Origin: Flagellimonas ochracea
Lineage (GTDB): Bacteria; Bacteroidota; Bacteroidia; Flavobacteriales; Flavobacteriaceae
Reading direction: 5' to 3'
Length of the DNA: 64,000 nt
NCBI RefSeq assembly: GCF_009903685.1
Contig: NZ_JAAABI010000001.1
Coordinates: 186,001-250,000, forward strand
Within the stretch, counting starts at the first letter, position 1. Each line of letters starts with the position of its first letter. The notes under the pieces were generated by a model. It did not search any database. It was not told the DNA's origin and saw nothing but the letters and a program-made list of their open reading frames with translations. A program made the translations under genes and the position numbers. Of the stretch, positions 61,638 to 64,000 are shown one piece after another.

Positions 61638-64000
61638 ATGAGAAACATTTACCTCCAAATACTATTGGCACTATTGTTTTTTGGCCCCATGCGGGCACAA
61701 GAAAATACATCCCGTGTCTCACTTTCCTTGGAAGGGGTCTCTATCACCGAGGCCCTAGAAAGAATCGAGGATGCGACAGACCAAAATATATATTTTGATA
61801 AAGACTGGAACCCAAATACCAAGGTCACGGGAAATTATTACAACGAACTTTTGACCGATGTCCTCGGTGATATCTTAAAAGGCACCAACCTGAACCATTT
61901 TATCTGGGAGGGTTCCGTCTATATCACCCGGAACAACCTTATCGTTGACGGGCTACCGGAGGATTTTTTCAATGATGGACCAAAAGGGGATATAGCGAGG
62001 GCGGAGACCTTGACAACGACATCCAAGCCAATATTCATTGGTTCCCAATCAGTGGGAAATAACACTGAAAATATTGAGACAGTACGTGTGGGCAGGCAAA
62101 GAGAGGGAACCGGGAACACGGCTGTGCTCTCGGGCAAGGCAGTACTGGCATCCACTGGGCAACCTGCAAGGGACATGGCCGTTTTGGTGGAAGGAATGGA
62201 ACTGGGAGTGTCCACGGATTCGACGGGATACTATGAACTGCGATTGCCCAAGGGAGAGCACCTGATCACCACAAGGGCCCTTGGTATCGCGCCGACCACA
62301 AAACGCGTGCTCCTGTTCGGAGACGGCAATATGGATCTAGAACTGCAGGAAAGCGTCGAGGCCCTTGAGGAAGTTGTGGTGGCCGCCAATCAAAACCGTA
62401 ATGTTGAACAGGCCGTTACGGGACTCACCCAGCTTGATGTCCAAAAGATAAAGACACTCCCCTTGGTCATGGGAGAACGGGACCTGCTTAATGCCGCCGT
62501 GACCCTTCCGGGTATAGCCAAGGCCGGTGAAGGTGCAGCTGGATACAATGTACGGGGTGGACGGACCGACCAGAACCTAATCCTTTTGGACAATGCGGTG
62601 ATCTATAACCCGGTCCATTTCTTTGGTATATTCTCTGCCCTGAATCCCTATACCACGGGGAATGTTGACATCTATAAGGGGAACATTCCCGTGGAATACG
62701 GCGGACGGCTCTCATCAGTGTTCGACATACAGACCAAGGACGGCAACTCCGAGGAATTTTCTGGGGAGGCCTCCATAGGCCCGGTGACCAACAGTGTGAT
62801 GTTGGAGATACCTGTGGTCAAGGAAAAATCCTCCCTTGTACTGGGTGGCAGGCTTACCTATTCGGATTGGATATTGGGCATATTGGACGAGGAATCCCTG
62901 AGCAACAGTTCGGCAAATTTTTATGATGTGGTCGCCAAGTACAACCACAGTATCAATGAGAACAACGAAATCCGTGCAACGGCCTATTACAGCAAGGACA
63001 ATTTCAGCATTACATCGGATTCGATATTCCGGTACAGCAACCGGGCCTTTTCCCTCAGATGGGACCATAAGTTCAGTAAAAACAATACCGGTAGTATCCT
63101 GGTGACCAACTCGGAGTACCGCTTCGGGATTGAGTTTGATGGCGACTCCAATGACGATTTTGATTTAGGGTATCAAAATTACGAGTCCGAGGTGCGCCTT
63201 AAGATGCGTAGCTTAATTGGGGATAACCATACCTTGGATTATGGCGTTTCCGGGAAATACTATATTGTTGACCCCGGCGACAAGGACCCCTTGAACCCCG
63301 AATCGGACATAGCATCGATAAGTCTGCCCAGGGAGCAGGGCCTGGAGACTGGGATCTTCATCGCCGATCAATGGGAGATAACCGACAGGTTCCTTTTGGA
63401 TGCCGGCCTGAGGTATTCCTATTATCTTGCTCTGGGCCCGGCGGAGCAGCGCATCTACCAAGAAGGACAGCCCAGGACCGAGGACAATCTTATCGAGGTT
63501 CGGGAGTTTGGGGACCAAGAGACCATTGAGACCTATGGGGGTCCCGAGGTAAGGGTAGGGGGACGGTATCTGTTCACCCCTGATTTTTCGATAAAGGCGA
63601 GTTACAACAGTACATTCCAGTACATACATACCCTTTCTAACAATACCACGGTATCTCCGACGGATACGTGGAAGCTATCGGACATCAATATAGAGCCACA
63701 GCAGGCACAACAATATTCCCTTGGCTTATTTAAAAACTTCAACGAAAAGGAAATTGAACTGAGCGTGGAGGGCTTCTATAAACAGTCAGAGAATCTGTTG
63801 GACTACAAAATCGGCTCACAACTATTGTTGAACGAACAGATTGAGACCGATGTGCTCCAAGGGGACGGTAAGGCCTATGGTGTGGAGTTCCTGCTAAAGA
63901 AGAATGATGGGGCCCTTAATGGTTGGCTTGGGTATACCTATTCCCGTTCCTTTGTAAAACTGGACAGTCAATTTGAGGAAGAGGTGGTGAACAACGGGGA
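61638..64000 (+). CDS. TonB-dependent receptor with STN domain (3' end beyond window)
   Basis: From the ATG at 61638 the frame stays open to the window end, about 787 residues. After a signal peptide (MRNIYLQILLALLFFGPMRA) comes a secretin/TonB N-terminal (STN) domain (about 25-95, SLEGVSITEALERIEDAT), a carboxypeptidase-like beta domain (about 155-235, LSGKAVLASTGQPARDMAVL), then the plug (LEEVVVAANQNRNVEQ, GYNVRGGRTDQNLILLDNAV) and barrel strands. STN domains usually pass a signal to an anti-sigma factor; none is seen here. The ligand is unknown. Confidence 0.9.
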   Translation, partial: MRNIYLQILLALLFFGPMRAQENTSRVSLSLEGVSITEALERIEDATDQNIYFDKDWNPNTKVTGNYYNELLTDVLGDILKGTNLNHFIWEGSVYITRNNLIVDGLPEDFFNDGPKGDIARAETLTTTSKPIFIGSQSVGNNTENIETVRVGRQREGTGNTAVLSGKAVLASTGQPARDMAVLVEGMELGVSTDSTGYYELRLPKGEHLITTRALGIAPTTKRVLLFGDGNMDLELQESVEALEEVVVAANQNRNVEQAVTGLTQLDVQKIKTLPLVMGERDLLNAAVTLPGIAKAGEGAAGYNVRGGRTDQNLILLDNAVIYNPVHFFGIFSALNPYTTGNVDIYKGNIPVEYGGRLSSVFDIQTKDGNSEEFSGEASIGPVTNSVMLEIPVVKEKSSLVLGGRLTYSDWILGILDEESLSNSSANFYDVVAKYNHSINENNEIRATAYYSKDNFSITSDSIFRYSNRAFSLRWDHKFSKNNTGSILVTNSEYRFGIEFDGDSNDDFDLGYQNYESEVRLKMRSLIGDNHTLDYGVSGKYYIVDPGDKDPLNPESDIASISLPREQGLETGIFIADQWEITDRFLLDAGLRYSYYLALGPAEQRIYQEGQPRTEDNLIEVREFGDQETIETYGGPEVRVGGRYLFTPDFSIKASYNSTFQYIHTLSNNTTVSPTDTWKLSDINIEPQQAQQYSLGLFKNFNEKEIELSVEGFYKQSENLLDYKIGSQLLLNEQIETDVLQGDGKAYGVEFLLKKNDGALNGWLGYTYSRSFVKLDSQFEEEVVNNG

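Larger units (their letters stand above)
53545..64000. mobile_element. Left part of an integrative element at tRNA-Pro
   Basis: A tyrosine recombinase gene begins 217 bases past the tRNA 3' end, followed by repeat-rich non-coding DNA and then genes with no housekeeping role. Base composition shifts sharply within the region: G+C-rich integrase and receptor genes, very A+T-rich peptide-export genes, suggesting a mosaic. I found no second copy of the tRNA 3' end up to the window end, so the right border is outside or beyond what I could spot. Extent is an inference. Confidence 0.55.

Overview
The window looks like a chromosome segment of a member of the Flavobacteriaceae (Bacteroidota). Evidence: the gliding-motility lipoprotein gene gldI, a giant surface protein with a type B type IX secretion (T9SS) tail, a SusC/SusD pair, the lineage-typical order parA-parB-DUF5683-dapB-lepB-wbqC, and promoters of the Bacteroidota form (TTG, about 17-21 bases, TAnnTTTG). 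The genus cannot be named from the sequence alone.

Layout. 1-13 kb is core housekeeping: a DUF3810 membrane protein, a cyclophilin-FKBP fusion, gldI, a DHH phosphoesterase, ndk, an acetyltransferase, the recF group, then a TPR protein, ribH, mutL, two rhomboid proteases and an EEP-family enzyme. 12.4-18.3 kb, on the minus strand, holds cell-envelope and chromosome-partition genes. 18.3-26.4 kb is a propionate module: both methylmalonyl-CoA mutase subunits on the minus strand, and a three-gene biotin-dependent acyl-CoA (propionyl-CoA) carboxylase on the plus strand. Udk and a FtsB-like protein lie between them. 26.4-28.9 kb has an oxidoreductase and a Bcr/CflA-type efflux pump.

28.9-43.6 kb is a coherent locus for amino sugars from peptidoglycan. 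One minus-strand run carries nagB (fused to a PIG-L domain), SusC, SusD, a GH10-like lipoprotein, an acetyltransferase, an AmpG-like permease, a GH3 (NagZ-like) enzyme, a methyltransferase and anmK. A DeoR/GlpR regulator and murQ run divergently from nagB. Together they can import anhydro-muropeptide sugars and take them to fructose-6-phosphate. No separate nagA is seen. A GSDH-family dehydrogenase and a 2772-residue T9SS adhesin follow.

From 53.5 kb the character changes. A tRNA-Pro(GGG) is followed at once by a tyrosine recombinase with Ser in place of the first catalytic Arg (as in the CTnDOT integrase), then 578 bases of non-coding DNA full of inverted and direct repeats. This reads as the left end of an integrative element whose right end lies beyond the window. 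Its first cargo, all on the minus strand, is a compact peptide-export system: a 67-residue double-glycine precursor with a six-Cys core (60368-60571), a VKOR-thioredoxin protein with an inactive C39-like N-terminal domain, a C39 peptidase and an ABC transporter that were one gene but are now split by a single in-frame TAA, and a shortened HlyD-like protein. No lanthionine or other modification enzyme is present, so the system looks built to make and export a disulfide-bonded peptide. Divergent from it are an unrecognised exported protein and an STN-type TonB-dependent receptor cut by the window end.
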